Part shown: positions 1 to 8,664 of the stretch, piece by piece
How the letters are laid out: every line of letters starts with the position of its first letter
Position numbering within the stretch: position 1 is the first letter of the stretch
NCBI RefSeq assembly: GCF_002848135.1
Contig: NZ_PKGB01000001.1
Span: forward strand, 186,001-250,000
Direction: 5' to 3'
DNA from: Hydrogenovibrio sp. SC-1
GTDB taxonomy: Bacteria > Pseudomonadota > Gammaproteobacteria > Thiomicrospirales > Thiomicrospiraceae
Length of the DNA: 64,000 nt
The notes under the pieces: generated by a model
Seen by the model: only the letters and a program-made list of their open reading frames with translations
What the model was told of the DNA's origin: nothing
The model's database searches: none
Made by a program: the position numbers and the translations under genes

Positions 1-1
1 A

Positions 2-757
2 GAAACAGGGCAGGTATGGTTAAATTTTGGCCTTCGAGGTGGTGTATCAATCCAAGAGTATATTCATTTAATTCGCTTTATTTATAAAGCTAAGAAGGTT
101 AATAATATAGTTTTTTTATCTGGGAATAATGACTTATATATTAATCTTGTCTCAGAATTTAATGATGGTTTTGATCGTAGATTTGGAGAGATTGATGCGT
201 TAGATGCAGTCTATTCATGTAAGCGAAGAATTATAGTAGGATTAATTGCAAAAATTACTGGAACTGATAAAAAGTATCTATTTGAAAAAAGTATTTCAGA
301 TATTTTATTAAGCCTTTTTAAAAAATCAATCAATGAAGAAAAAAGTTTAACTTTCGATGATAAAATGAACAATCTAGTACAGAATTATAATCGAAATTTT
401 TTTCTATATTCGGCTTTAAAAAAACAATTAGAATGTAATGTTAGTTTCGTGTTACAGCCTTTTTTTAATTGGACACAGAAAAAAACCTCAACTGAAGAAT
501 TTGAAGTGTTTGATGAGTTAGAGCGCATTCAAAAAGGAACGGCATGGAGTGTATATAAAGATAAGATGGATTTGTCTTTATACAAATTCTATAGTAGTCA
601 ATTGAGAATGATGGGTGAAAAAAACGATCTAAGATTCGTTGATGCAAATGAAGATTTTAATGAGAATAGAACCTTATTTGTCGATGCAGTACATTTGAAT
701 GATGACGGTAATCAGTTGATGAGTAAAATAATTTTAGCAAAGGCAATAACAACATGA
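2..757 (+). CDS. SGNH/GDSL-type hydrolase, 5' end outside window
   Basis: The reading frame is open from base 2 to the stop at 757, giving at least 251 residues; the start lies left of the window. The ATG at 365 is internal, because the upstream codons give a good SGNH pattern: a RGGVS segment at about residue 12 of the fragment and SGNND at 40-44, typical of the second and third conserved blocks. Near the C-terminus, DAVHL supplies the Asp-x-x-His pair of the catalytic triad. The first block with the nucleophilic serine must lie outside the window. Proteins of this kind in polysaccharide clusters often add or remove O-acetyl groups; that role is inferred from context. The DNA is very AT-rich, like its neighbours. 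Confidence 0.75.
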   Translation, partial: ETGQVWLNFGLRGGVSIQEYIHLIRFIYKAKKVNNIVFLSGNNDLYINLVSEFNDGFDRRFGEIDALDAVYSCKRRIIVGLIAKITGTDKKYLFEKSISDILLSLFKKSINEEKSLTFDDKMNNLVQNYNRNFFLYSALKKQLECNVSFVLQPFFNWTQKKTSTEEFEVFDELERIQKGTAWSVYKDKMDLSLYKFYSSQLRMMGEKNDLRFVDANEDFNENRTLFVDAVHLNDDGNQLMSKIILAKAITT

Positions 758-843
758 AGAAAATTTTCATAAAACTTTATGAAGCTGTTAAGAGCTTATT
801 TAAGAAAAAAAAGAAGCAGAACGATAACTACCCAATGTGGTGA
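754..843 (+). CDS. 29-residue basic small protein (candidate)
   Basis: An ATG at 754 overlaps the stop of the SGNH gene (ATGA), the usual sign of translational coupling. It opens a 29-codon frame ending in TGA at 841-843. The peptide starts MKKIFIKLYEAV, has a run of five lysines in the middle, and ends NYPMW. The first half could form an amphipathic helix. I do not recognise a family. The coupling and sensible sequence favour a real gene, but at this length chance cannot be excluded. Confidence 0.4.
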   Translation: MKKIFIKLYEAVKSLFKKKKKQNDNYPMW

Positions 844-970
844 TTGTATTTTTTTATGAATAGTCAGGTTATCCAAAAAATTAGTTCTTAAATGATTTTT
901 TAATTATGTTAGTTTTTTACTATTTTCTATAGGGTTGATATCTTGGCTATTAAAATAAACTAGGTGAATT

Positions 971-1948
971 GTGAAAGAAGAAGATATCCGTCCTAAGAAA
1001 ATTTTTGATACATTTTTGGGATTAATCCAAGAAGATGTTTCTGAAATATTTAATGGTTGCGAAACGCAAGAAATGCCATGCCCGGCATGTAATTCAGGCG
1101 CATCTCCTGTTGTTTACGAAAAAGATGGATTTGGTGTTAGTGAGTGCGAAGAGTGTTTGACTTTGTATGTTAACCCACGTCCAAAGTTTAAGTATTTTAA
1201 AAAGTTTTACTCTGATTCGAAGTCTTCAAAGTTTTGGGCTACTACATTTTATAAAGAAACTGAAGTATCTCGTCGAGAACAAATCTGGAAACCAAAAGCT
1301 CAGCAAATAAATGTACTTTTAAAAAACTACAATATTCAAAATGTCTATGATATCGGCGGAGGTTATGGGGTTTTTGCTGAAGAACTCGAAGCATTAGATT
1401 ATGCGTCAGTGACTGTTATTGAGCCTTCAATGCACTTAGCTAAAATATGCAGAGACAAAGGTTTCAAGGTTTTAGAGTCATTTTTAGAAGATTTAAGAAC
1501 TGATGATTTTGAATCAGCTCAGACTAAATGCTTTGTTAGTTTTGAGCTTTTTGAGCACTTATATGACCCGAAAGCATTTTTAGATAACTTATATTGTTTG
1601 ATGGGTTCTGGTGATATTTTTATATTTTCTACATTAAGTGGTTTAGGTGTAGATATACAAACATTAGGTAAACACTCAAAGTCTATTTCTCCGCCACAGC
1701 ATTTAAATTTTTTGAATCCTAGTTCAATAAAATTTCTCTTAAAAAGGATCGGCTTTACTATTGAGGGTGTTACAACGCCAGGAAAGCTTGATCTAGATAT
1801 AATGAAAAACAATTCAAAATATATCAATGATAGTTTCTGGCGAAAATTCTTGAAAGTCGCTTCTGAAGAACAATTTGATATGATGCAAAAGTCTATTTCC
1901 GATAGTGGCTTTAGTTCCCATATGCTTGTTGTTTGTAAAAAGCTGTAG
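971..1948 (+). CDS. Class I SAM-dependent methyltransferase with N-terminal zinc-ribbon
   Basis: This 325-residue protein starts at GTG 971. Residues 37-62 hold CPAC and CEEC, four cysteines spaced like a zinc ribbon, followed by YVNPRP; this is the arrangement of a common group of sugar and small-molecule methyltransferases in surface polysaccharide clusters. The SAM-binding loop DIGGGYG lies near residue 127 and a FELFEHLYDP segment near 190 fits motif III. The substrate cannot be read from the sequence; methylation of a sugar of the O-unit is inferred from position. It is separated from the upstream genes by 127 bp without an evident gene and is followed 14 bp later by the sulfotransferase. 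Confidence 0.75.
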   Translation: MKEEDIRPKKIFDTFLGLIQEDVSEIFNGCETQEMPCPACNSGASPVVYEKDGFGVSECEECLTLYVNPRPKFKYFKKFYSDSKSSKFWATTFYKETEVSRREQIWKPKAQQINVLLKNYNIQNVYDIGGGYGVFAEELEALDYASVTVIEPSMHLAKICRDKGFKVLESFLEDLRTDDFESAQTKCFVSFELFEHLYDPKAFLDNLYCLMGSGDIFIFSTLSGLGVDIQTLGKHSKSISPPQHLNFLNPSSIKFLLKRIGFTIEGVTTPGKLDLDIMKNNSKYINDSFWRKFLKVASEEQFDMMQKSISDSGFSSHMLVVCKKL

Positions 1949-1962
1949 TAGAGCAAGTAAAT

Positions 1963-2976
1963 ATGCAAATAGTAGATTTGTCTGGCTTCAGTTTTAGTGG
2001 GAAATCAGCCTTAAGCGATTTACTTCGAGAGATTGATGGTATTTATGTCCCCCCTAGTGATGTTGAATTTGATCTGATTCGAACATCCGGCGGGATAATT
2101 GCTTTACATAATGACTTGGTTAAATGTTGGTCACCAGTCCGAAGTAGCGAGGCAATTAGACGGTTTAAGCATTTAGTAAACATTTTTTCAGGTTCTAATT
2201 TTGTTAGAGATAAATTATTCCGAGCTGGATTTAATTATGATTTGCAGTTCCCAGGCTTTTCAATAGAAGCGGAAAAATATATAGACTCTCTAGTTGAGGA
2301 TCAGTGGAAAGGGGAGTGGCCTTATGCATACGAAAATCTAAATAAAATGCAGATTTTTGTAAGGAAGTTATTAAGAAAACTTGGTTTTTCTAAAGCAACT
2401 GAGTTCGATATATACCACAGTTCACCTACTGAAGAAGAATTTATCACAAAAACCAGAGAATTTTTGAATTTAATAATTTGTGACACGATTGATAAATCAT
2501 CTTTTCATACTCGTGTTGTTCATAATGCTCTTGAACCTTTTTTGTGCGGTGCGACAAGCCCGTATTTTCCTGAGTTAAAACAGATTGTAGTTGATCGAGA
2601 TCCACGAGATGTTTATTTGTCGGCTAAAAACTATTCTAAAGGTGGAAAAAAAGGTTGGAATGCCACAACTGGCAATGGTGTTCTTGGTTTTATTCAGAAA
2701 TATAAATCTATGAAGAAAAATGATCTTCATAGTACCAATAGTGACAATAAGCTCAGGGTTTATTTTGAAGACTTGGTTTTAAATTATGATGAATCGAAAA
2801 GCGAAATATTTAGATTTTTAGGTGTTGATGAAAATCAGCATAAGCTTGCTAAAACTTTTTTTAAACCCCAAGTTTCTAAAAACGGTGTTGGTATGTGGAA
2901 GTCTGCTAAAGGTGATTTGAAAATTGAATCAGATATGATCGCAAAAGAATTAAAACAGTATTGTATAGATTTATAA
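1963..2976 (+). CDS. Sulfotransferase family protein
   Basis: This 337-residue protein opens with a P-loop-like segment, GFSFSGKS, at residues 8-15, in the position of the PAPS 5'-phosphosulfate loop. VDRDPRDVYLSAK near residue 210 fits the 3'-phosphate-binding element of sulfotransferases. I infer transfer of sulfate from PAPS to a hydroxyl of the surface glycan. Other P-loop kinases share the first motif, but the RDPRDV segment favours a sulfotransferase. It sits between the methyltransferase and rfbF with short gaps, so it is probably co-transcribed. Sulfated O-antigens are uncommon in soil and gut bacteria and better known from marine ones. Confidence 0.7.
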   Translation: MQIVDLSGFSFSGKSALSDLLREIDGIYVPPSDVEFDLIRTSGGIIALHNDLVKCWSPVRSSEAIRRFKHLVNIFSGSNFVRDKLFRAGFNYDLQFPGFSIEAEKYIDSLVEDQWKGEWPYAYENLNKMQIFVRKLLRKLGFSKATEFDIYHSSPTEEEFITKTREFLNLIICDTIDKSSFHTRVVHNALEPFLCGATSPYFPELKQIVVDRDPRDVYLSAKNYSKGGKKGWNATTGNGVLGFIQKYKSMKKNDLHSTNSDNKLRVYFEDLVLNYDESKSEIFRFLGVDENQHKLAKTFFKPQVSKNGVGMWKSAKGDLKIESDMIAKELKQYCIDL

Positions 2977-2992
2977 GAGGTTATAAAAGGAC

Positions 2993-3769
2993 ATGAAAGT
3001 ATTACTTTTGGCTGGTGGTTTTGGAACGAGATTAAGTGAAGAAACAGATTTACGACCAAAACCTATGGTTGAAATAGGGGGGAAACCAATACTATGGCAT
3101 ATTATGAAAATTTACAGTCAGTATGGGTTTAATGATTTTGTCGTTCTCCTTGGTTATAAGGGTTATTACATTAAAGAATATTTCGCAAATTACTTTCTCC
3201 ATCAAAGCGATGTTACTATTGATTTACAAAAAAATAAGATGGAAATACTAAATAACTCTTGTGAACCTTGGAAGGTAACATTACTTGATACCGGTTTAGA
3301 CTCTATGACTGGTGGAAGAATAAAAAGAGCTCAAAATGTTGTTGGAAATGAGCCATTTATGTTGACTTATGGTGATGGCGTTTCCGATGTTGATATTGGC
3401 AAGTTAGTAGAGTTTCATAAATCTCATGGTAAACTGATGACAATGACTTCTGCTCAGCCCGATGGAAGATTTGGGGCTTTAGATATTTCAAATGATAATA
3501 GGGTTAATGAGTTTAAAGAAAAACCAAAAGGTGACGGTAGTTGGATTAATGCCGGTTTTTTTGTCTGTGAGCCTCAGGTTTTTGACTATATAACCGAAGG
3601 AGACTCAACGGTTTTTGAGCAGAAGCCTTTGCAAAATTTAGCAAGAGATGGACAGATTTATACTTATAAGCATAATGGGTTCTGGATGCCAATGGATACT
3701 TTAAGAGACAAACACACTCTCGTGAAAATGTGGAATGAAAATAAGGCACCATGGCGACAATGGACTTAA
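2993..3769 (+). CDS. rfbF: Glucose-1-phosphate cytidylyltransferase
   Basis: This 258-residue enzyme (also called DdhA) joins CTP and glucose 1-phosphate to CDP-glucose, the entry step to CDP-6-deoxy sugars. The N-terminus carries the nucleotidyltransferase signature LLAGGFGTRL followed by RPKPMVEIGGKPILWHIM, and the middle holds the TYGDGVSD metal-site segment; both are characteristic of RfbF. Length matches the family (about 257). A good AAAGGA ribosome-binding site precedes ATG 2993. The partner dehydratase gene rfbG lies three kilobases downstream, with a glycosyltransferase and an acyltransferase between them. Confidence 0.93.
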   Translation: MKVLLLAGGFGTRLSEETDLRPKPMVEIGGKPILWHIMKIYSQYGFNDFVVLLGYKGYYIKEYFANYFLHQSDVTIDLQKNKMEILNNSCEPWKVTLLDTGLDSMTGGRIKRAQNVVGNEPFMLTYGDGVSDVDIGKLVEFHKSHGKLMTMTSAQPDGRFGALDISNDNRVNEFKEKPKGDGSWINAGFFVCEPQVFDYITEGDSTVFEQKPLQNLARDGQIYTYKHNGFWMPMDTLRDKHTLVKMWNENKAPWRQWT

Positions 3770-5001
3770 TATCCAAAAAGCTTATTTTTTGCTTTCCCTT
3801 CAGACATGGTCCAGGAGGGGTAAATATGCTTTTTTTAAGGCTTGCAAACTATTTGAGTCGGCAAAACTATCAAGTGGCAATTGTTGATTACCCCGATGGA
3901 GATATGGCCAATAATAATGATGAAGGCCTAGAGCTCATTTCGTACGATGATGATAGAGCTGCGCAGATACCTGACAATGTCATTCTAATTTTTCAATCGA
4001 TGACTCCATGGTCAATTTTTCCAATGTTGGATATCCCTCCAAATACTCATGTTTTTTTTATTACAACTTTGCCGGCAAACTTTTATCCAGTGTTGCCAGG
4101 AAGGTTTCGTACAAAAATGTATGAGGGTGGGGTTATTGCAAAAGTACTTTGGCAGACCTTTTTATTAAATGAATACTTAAAATCAAAAAAGTTTTTGAAT
4201 CTTATTGAGAGAACAAGATCTCATGCCATTTTGGACGCTAATATTTCTTGTAATCTTGAAAAAAGTTTAAAAGTGCATTTGAATTCCTGTCAATTTTTAC
4301 CATTATTTAGTGAAGATTCTCGAAAGAACGAATTCTTTGAAAGCTTTGAAGCGCCTTCTGATGTTATAAAGTTAGGTTGGGTTGGTCGTTTGTCAGACTT
4401 TAAAATATCAATTTTAAATAGGGTGGTTAAGGATGCCTTTAGATTTTCTAATGAGAATAAAAAAAAGGTAGAGTTTTATATAGTAGGTGATGGAGAATAT
4501 GCATCGAGTCTTATCGACTTATCATCAAATTACTTTACTATTCATAGACTTTCATATATCAAACCCTCGGAGTTGAATAAGTTCATGCTGTCCTTAGGCA
4601 TGTTGTTTGCGATGGGAACATCCGCTTTGGATGGCGCAAAACTAGGTGTACCAACTGTTCGATTAGATTACAGTTATTTGGAAATTCCAAAATCATATCG
4701 CTATAAATTTTTTTATGAAATCCATGGTTTTAGTTTGGGAGAAAAAATTGGCGGAAGCTGTTTTCAGAATGGTTTCCACACCTTTGATGATTTAATGGTC
4801 GAATGGGAAGCAAATATGAGTGAAATGTCCAGGAAAACATACGAATTCTATATAAATAATCACTCCCTTTCAAATAGCGCAAAATTGTTTATCGATTATC
4901 TTGGCCGCGGCGATCTGACTTGGGGTGATCTGAAGAATAAAAAACTACAAACCAGTTTTATTTATAGCTTATGGACTAAGGTTAAAGCTCGTAATGGCTA
5001 A
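3751..5001 (+). CDS. Glycosyltransferase, GT4-like (GT-B fold)
   Basis: The 416-residue protein begins at ATG 3751, inside the last codons of rfbF, with an AAGG box five bases upstream; ATG 3760 is an alternative. The N-terminus (FPFRHGPGGVNML) resembles the glycine-rich acceptor loop of GT-B enzymes. A second domain starts with LGWVGRLSDFK near residue 206, then VEFYIVGDGEY, as in family 4 glycosyltransferases. The usual EPFG-like donor motif is not clear, so the family assignment is moderate. I infer that it adds one sugar of the O-unit at the cytoplasmic face. Confidence 0.65.
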   Translation: MATMDLISKKLIFCFPFRHGPGGVNMLFLRLANYLSRQNYQVAIVDYPDGDMANNNDEGLELISYDDDRAAQIPDNVILIFQSMTPWSIFPMLDIPPNTHVFFITTLPANFYPVLPGRFRTKMYEGGVIAKVLWQTFLLNEYLKSKKFLNLIERTRSHAILDANISCNLEKSLKVHLNSCQFLPLFSEDSRKNEFFESFEAPSDVIKLGWVGRLSDFKISILNRVVKDAFRFSNENKKKVEFYIVGDGEYASSLIDLSSNYFTIHRLSYIKPSELNKFMLSLGMLFAMGTSALDGAKLGVPTVRLDYSYLEIPKSYRYKFFYEIHGFSLGEKIGGSCFQNGFHTFDDLMVEWEANMSEMSRKTYEFYINNHSLSNSAKLFIDYLGRGDLTWGDLKNKKLQTSFIYSLWTKVKARNG

Positions 5002-6043
5002 AGTTCATGAGGTAATACACAGAAATATTATTCAATTTGATAATAATCAGTTGTTAATAAGATATGTATTAGCTTTTTTTGTTTTTTATAGCCATACTTT
5101 TTCAATATACAAACTAAATGAACCGAGTCTATATCCTGGTGGACACTCTCTAGGATGGTATTCTGTAAATGGTTTTTTTTTCATAAGTGGTATTCTTATT
5201 TCTCAGAGTTTTGAAAAAAGGAGCTTTATTTCATATATTGGAGCGAGAGTATTAAGATTGTTTCCTGCTTTTATATTATCATTGTTTTTGTCTGTATTGA
5301 TGATTGTGCTATTTGATAAAGTAGATATTGACTTGCGGTTTATGTCTAATGCATTTAATTTCATATTTACTAATTTTTTTCCTCTTCAACAAATTCAATA
5401 TGGAGGGATTCCAGGAATATGGTTAGGTTCTGGACAGCCAGGAGTTGTAAATACACCTATATGGACAATCCCATTTGAATTTTTTTGCTATCTATTTATT
5501 GTTCCTTTAATTTTAACTCCAAGAATATCAATTTTGCTAAAGGCATTTCTGTTTGTTGCTGGATTATATTTCCTTACCAATTTAGGAGTTTTGTCAGAAA
5601 ATGGATTTAGATTCGATTTTTTGAGGGTGTTGGCCTATTTTTTAATGGGTGTAGCAACATACCAATTATTATTCCGTAATCAGGGAATGAAAAGCCTATT
5701 GGTATCCGTGCTTTTGATTTTTATTTTTGAAGGTAGTTTTTCTGAATTTTTTCTAGGAATGTTACTTATTATATTAATATTATTTGTAGGTTTTTACGTC
5801 AAGAATCTTTTTCCAAAGTTTAGTAAGTATGATCTTAGTTATGGGTTTTATATTTATGCTTGGCCGGTAACCCAAACAGCACAGGCATTAGTTGATAACG
5901 TTTATTTTGGACTGTGTATAGCATTCTTGATTTTATTAGCAGTCTCTACTTTAAGTTATTTTTTTCTAGAGTTGCCGATGCTAAAACAGAAAAGAAAGTT
6001 TGATCAATTTTTTATATCCATAAAAGGGAATAGTGGTGTTTAA
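4994..6043 (+). CDS. Membrane acyltransferase, acyltransferase-3 (OafA-like) family
   Basis: This 349-residue protein is rich in hydrophobic helices (about ten by eye). An early RYVLAFFVFYSHTF segment places a histidine where acyltransferase-3 proteins carry their catalytic His, and VNGFFFISGILIS plus RVLRLFPAF are typical of the family's first part. Such proteins move acetyl or other acyl groups onto O-antigen or capsule sugars. It overlaps the preceding glycosyltransferase by 8 bp. A run of nine T occurs at 5173-5181 in the FFF region and could be slip-prone. Confidence 0.8.
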   Translation: MAKVHEVIHRNIIQFDNNQLLIRYVLAFFVFYSHTFSIYKLNEPSLYPGGHSLGWYSVNGFFFISGILISQSFEKRSFISYIGARVLRLFPAFILSLFLSVLMIVLFDKVDIDLRFMSNAFNFIFTNFFPLQQIQYGGIPGIWLGSGQPGVVNTPIWTIPFEFFCYLFIVPLILTPRISILLKAFLFVAGLYFLTNLGVLSENGFRFDFLRVLAYFLMGVATYQLLFRNQGMKSLLVSVLLIFIFEGSFSEFFLGMLLIILILFVGFYVKNLFPKFSKYDLSYGFYIYAWPVTQTAQALVDNVYFGLCIAFLILLAVSTLSYFFLELPMLKQKRKFDQFFISIKGNSGV

Positions 6044-7136
6044 CGATATATATAGAGATAAAAAAGTTTTAGTTACTGGACACACTGGCTTTAAAGGGTC
6101 TTGGTTATCTAGTTGGTTGTTGCAATTAGGGGCTCACGTTGTTGGGGTATCTAAGGATATTCCAACGAAACCTTCAATGTTTGAAGAAGTTGAAATGGAA
6201 GCTAAGATCAAACACTACTTTGAAGATATTCGAGAGCTTGATAGCTTAACGAATATTCTTCTAAAAGAAACGCCTGACTTTGTATTTCACCTAGCGGCAC
6301 AACCAATTGTTTCGACGTCTTATTCAGACCCAATTGAAACCATATCTTCAAATGTTATGGGTACAGCCAATGTGCTCGAGGCTTTAAAAGTGTCTAACCA
6401 CCCGTGTGTTGCTGTTGTTATTACAAGTGATAAGGCGTATGACAATGTTGAGCAGGTGTGGGGGTACAAAGAAAATGACAAAATGGGTGGGAAGGATATA
6501 TATAGTGGTTCAAAAGGAGCTGCTGAATTAATTATTAAATCTTATTTTTACTCTTTTTTCAATAACTCAGATTGTAATGTTAAGTTAGGTATAGGTCGAG
6601 CTGGAAATGTGATTGGTGGAGGGGATTGGGCAAAAGATCGAATTGTTGTCGATTGCATGGAGGCATGGAGTCGAGGAGACAAAGTTGAAATCAGAAGTCC
6701 AAGTGCAACGCGGCCATGGCAACACGTTCTAGAGCCGCTAAGTGGTTATTTGAATTTAGGGCAGGCGTTGTTTTTGGCAGATGACCTTAATGGTGAAGCA
6801 TTCAATTTTGGTCCAAGAGCAGAACAAAATCATACTGTAAAGCAATTACTTGAAGATCTTAGCCAGTACTGGGATATTAAAAACCCTGACGCTGCGTTTA
6901 AAATAACGGATAATATCCCGTTTCATGAAGCTGGTTTATTGAAGTTGAATTGTGATAAAGCTTTATTTTCTTTGAAGTGGCAAGCAACGTTAGATTACTC
7001 TGATACTATTAGATTTACTAGTGAGTGGTATTATGATTTTTATAAAAATGAGAATGATATTTATTTGAAAACTATTGCTCAAATTAATGAGTATCAATCA
7101 ATTGCTAAGAGAAAAGGTCTAATATGGACGGAGTAA
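6033..7136 (+). CDS. rfbG: CDP-glucose 4,6-dehydratase
   Basis: This 367-residue short-chain dehydrogenase-type enzyme (also DdhB) converts CDP-glucose to CDP-4-keto-6-deoxyglucose. The NAD-binding loop TGHTGFKGSW is at residues 15-24, ITSDKAYDN provides the active-site Thr-Ser-Asp/Lys region, and YSGSK gives the catalytic Tyr-x3-Lys. Translation probably starts at one of two consecutive GTG codons (6033 or 6036) behind an AAAAGGGA box, overlapping the acyltransferase end by 11 bp. It works with RfbF. The usual next enzyme, RfbH, is not present in the window. Confidence 0.93.
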   Translation: MVFNDIYRDKKVLVTGHTGFKGSWLSSWLLQLGAHVVGVSKDIPTKPSMFEEVEMEAKIKHYFEDIRELDSLTNILLKETPDFVFHLAAQPIVSTSYSDPIETISSNVMGTANVLEALKVSNHPCVAVVITSDKAYDNVEQVWGYKENDKMGGKDIYSGSKGAAELIIKSYFYSFFNNSDCNVKLGIGRAGNVIGGGDWAKDRIVVDCMEAWSRGDKVEIRSPSATRPWQHVLEPLSGYLNLGQALFLADDLNGEAFNFGPRAEQNHTVKQLLEDLSQYWDIKNPDAAFKITDNIPFHEAGLLKLNCDKALFSLKWQATLDYSDTIRFTSEWYYDFYKNENDIYLKTIAQINEYQSIAKRKGLIWTE

Positions 7137-7552
7137 TCTTGACACCTTTAAGACAAATTCCTAACCCGAAGGGAGATGTTTTACACGCAATTAAAAAAAC
7201 GGACACAGGGTATTGTGGTTTTGGTGAGGCGTATTTTTCTGAGATTAATTATAATGAAATCAAAGGTTGGAAAAAACATACCGTAATGGTGTTGAATTTA
7301 GTTGTGCCAATAGGAGAGGTCGAGTTTGTTCTGTATGACGAAAGGCCTAATTCATCTTCAAAGGGCAGCTTTCTTGAAGTGACATTGTCTTTAAGTCATT
7401 ATCAAAGATTGACTGTGCCTCCAGGTGTTTGGGTCGCTTTTAAAGGTGTCGGTAATACACGGAATATGTTACTAAATATTGCATCAATAGCACATGATCC
7501 TGATGAGGCTGAAAACTGTGCATTAGAGTTAATACCATATGATTGGAGTTGA
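7124..7552 (+). CDS. RmlC-like cupin (dTDP-4-dehydrorhamnose 3,5-epimerase-related)
   Basis: The 142-residue protein resembles the RmlC cupin family: DGVILTPLRQIPNPKGDV at the start, LNLVVPIGEV and YDERPNSS in the middle, and LTVPPGVW near the end. It is shorter than RmlC (about 180), and the family's RGLHYQ active-site segment is replaced by IKGWKKHTVM, so it may not be a normal rhamnose epimerase. Lying between rfbG and an aminotransferase, and overlapping rfbG by 13 bp, it probably acts on the CDP-4-keto-6-deoxy sugar, for example as a 3- or 5-epimerase. No rmlA, rmlB or rmlD is in the window. The substrate is inferred. Confidence 0.65.
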   Translation: MDGVILTPLRQIPNPKGDVLHAIKKTDTGYCGFGEAYFSEINYNEIKGWKKHTVMVLNLVVPIGEVEFVLYDERPNSSSKGSFLEVTLSLSHYQRLTVPPGVWVAFKGVGNTRNMLLNIASIAHDPDEAENCALELIPYDWS

Positions 7553-7554
7553 TT

Positions 7555-8664
7555 TTGAAAGTTAGGTTGTCAAAGTGTTCGATATCAAATGCAGAGATCG
7601 AGTCTGTTTCTAAAGTCCTTCAGTCAGAATATTTGGGAATGGGTGAACAAGTTTCTGAGTTCGAAAAACTAATTAAGAATTACCTTGATACTCAGTTTGA
7701 TGTTATTTGCGTTAGTACTGGAACTTCTGCTTTACATTTGGCTCTAGAGTGTCTCGGATTATCTGCTGGTGATGAAGTGTTGGTTCCTTCATTAACGTAT
7801 GTAGCTTCTTTTCAGGCAATTTCCGCGACAGGAGCTGTACCAATTTCATGTGAGGTTAATCCAACAACACTTTTTTTGGACATTAACGATGCAGAACAAA
7901 AAATAACGAAAAGAACAAAGGTTATTATGCCTGTTCACTATGCGAGTTCATCTAAAGGGATGGAAGAAGTATATGATTTGGCCACTAAATATAACTTAAG
8001 GGTCGTTGAAGATGCAGCTCAGGCTTTTGGCTGCTCTAGGCAAGGTGAAAAAGTAGGTGTGTCAGGTGATGTTATTTGTTTCAGCTTTGATGGTATAAAG
8101 AATATTACTTCAGGAGAAGGGGGGGCAATTGTTACCGGAGATACCACTCTTGCTGATAAATTAAAAGATAGCCGCTTATTGGGTGTTAAAAAAGATACCG
8201 AGAAACGATACCTTGGTCAGAGGAGTTGGGATTTTGATGTAGAGTTCCAAGGGTTTCGATATCACATGAGTAATGTTCATGCCGCTATTGGTATTGAACA
8301 ATTAAACCGTATCGAAGAGTTTAAAACTAAGCGTCAGTTAATTGTTTTTAAGTATTTAAGCGATCTTCTGGAAATTAAACAAGTTGAAATACTGGATTTT
8401 AACTATGATGAGCTTATTTCACATATATTTGTGATTAAAGTTGAGCAAAGAAATGCATTAAGGGATTTCTTGCTCGCGAGTGGAATAGAGTGCGGGATTC
8501 ATTATAAGCCTAATCACTTATTAACAAAATATGAATGTAATTGTTGTCTTCCAGTAACAGAACAACTCTATACAAAAATTTTAACTCTGCCTTGTCATGT
8601 TGATTTTACAGAAGATGAGCAAGAATATGTCATTACAAAAATTAGAGAGTTCTATGAAGCCTGA
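7555..8664 (+). CDS. DegT/DnrJ/EryC1/StrS-family PLP aminotransferase
   Basis: About 369 residues. The frame can start at TTG 7543, but TTG 7555 sits six bases behind a GGAG box, so I prefer it; both are unusual TTG starts. Family marks are STGTSALHLAL and VPSLTYVASF, which bind PLP; VVEDAAQAFG, with the Asp that holds the pyridine nitrogen; and FSFDGIKNITSGEGG, whose lysine is the expected Schiff-base residue. The lysine argues for true transamination of a keto-sugar, unlike RfbH (ddhC), which has His there and removes the 3-hydroxyl. Placed after rfbF and rfbG, it probably makes a CDP-amino-6-deoxyhexose. A run of seven G occurs at 8119-8125. Confidence 0.85.
   Translation: MKVRLSKCSISNAEIESVSKVLQSEYLGMGEQVSEFEKLIKNYLDTQFDVICVSTGTSALHLALECLGLSAGDEVLVPSLTYVASFQAISATGAVPISCEVNPTTLFLDINDAEQKITKRTKVIMPVHYASSSKGMEEVYDLATKYNLRVVEDAAQAFGCSRQGEKVGVSGDVICFSFDGIKNITSGEGGAIVTGDTTLADKLKDSRLLGVKKDTEKRYLGQRSWDFDVEFQGFRYHMSNVHAAIGIEQLNRIEEFKTKRQLIVFKYLSDLLEIKQVEILDFNYDELISHIFVIKVEQRNALRDFLLASGIECGIHYKPNHLLTKYECNCCLPVTEQLYTKILTLPCHVDFTEDEQEYVITKIREFYEA

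Noticed and set aside
365-757. Short 130-residue protein starting at ATG 365
   Set aside because: The frame is open to the left edge and the upstream codons carry the SGNH blocks, so this ATG is internal.
844-970. Promoter with TTGATA at 935-940 before the methyltransferase gene
   Set aside because: The matching -10 box would need a 15-bp spacer and would place the start at the GTG codon; too weak to list.
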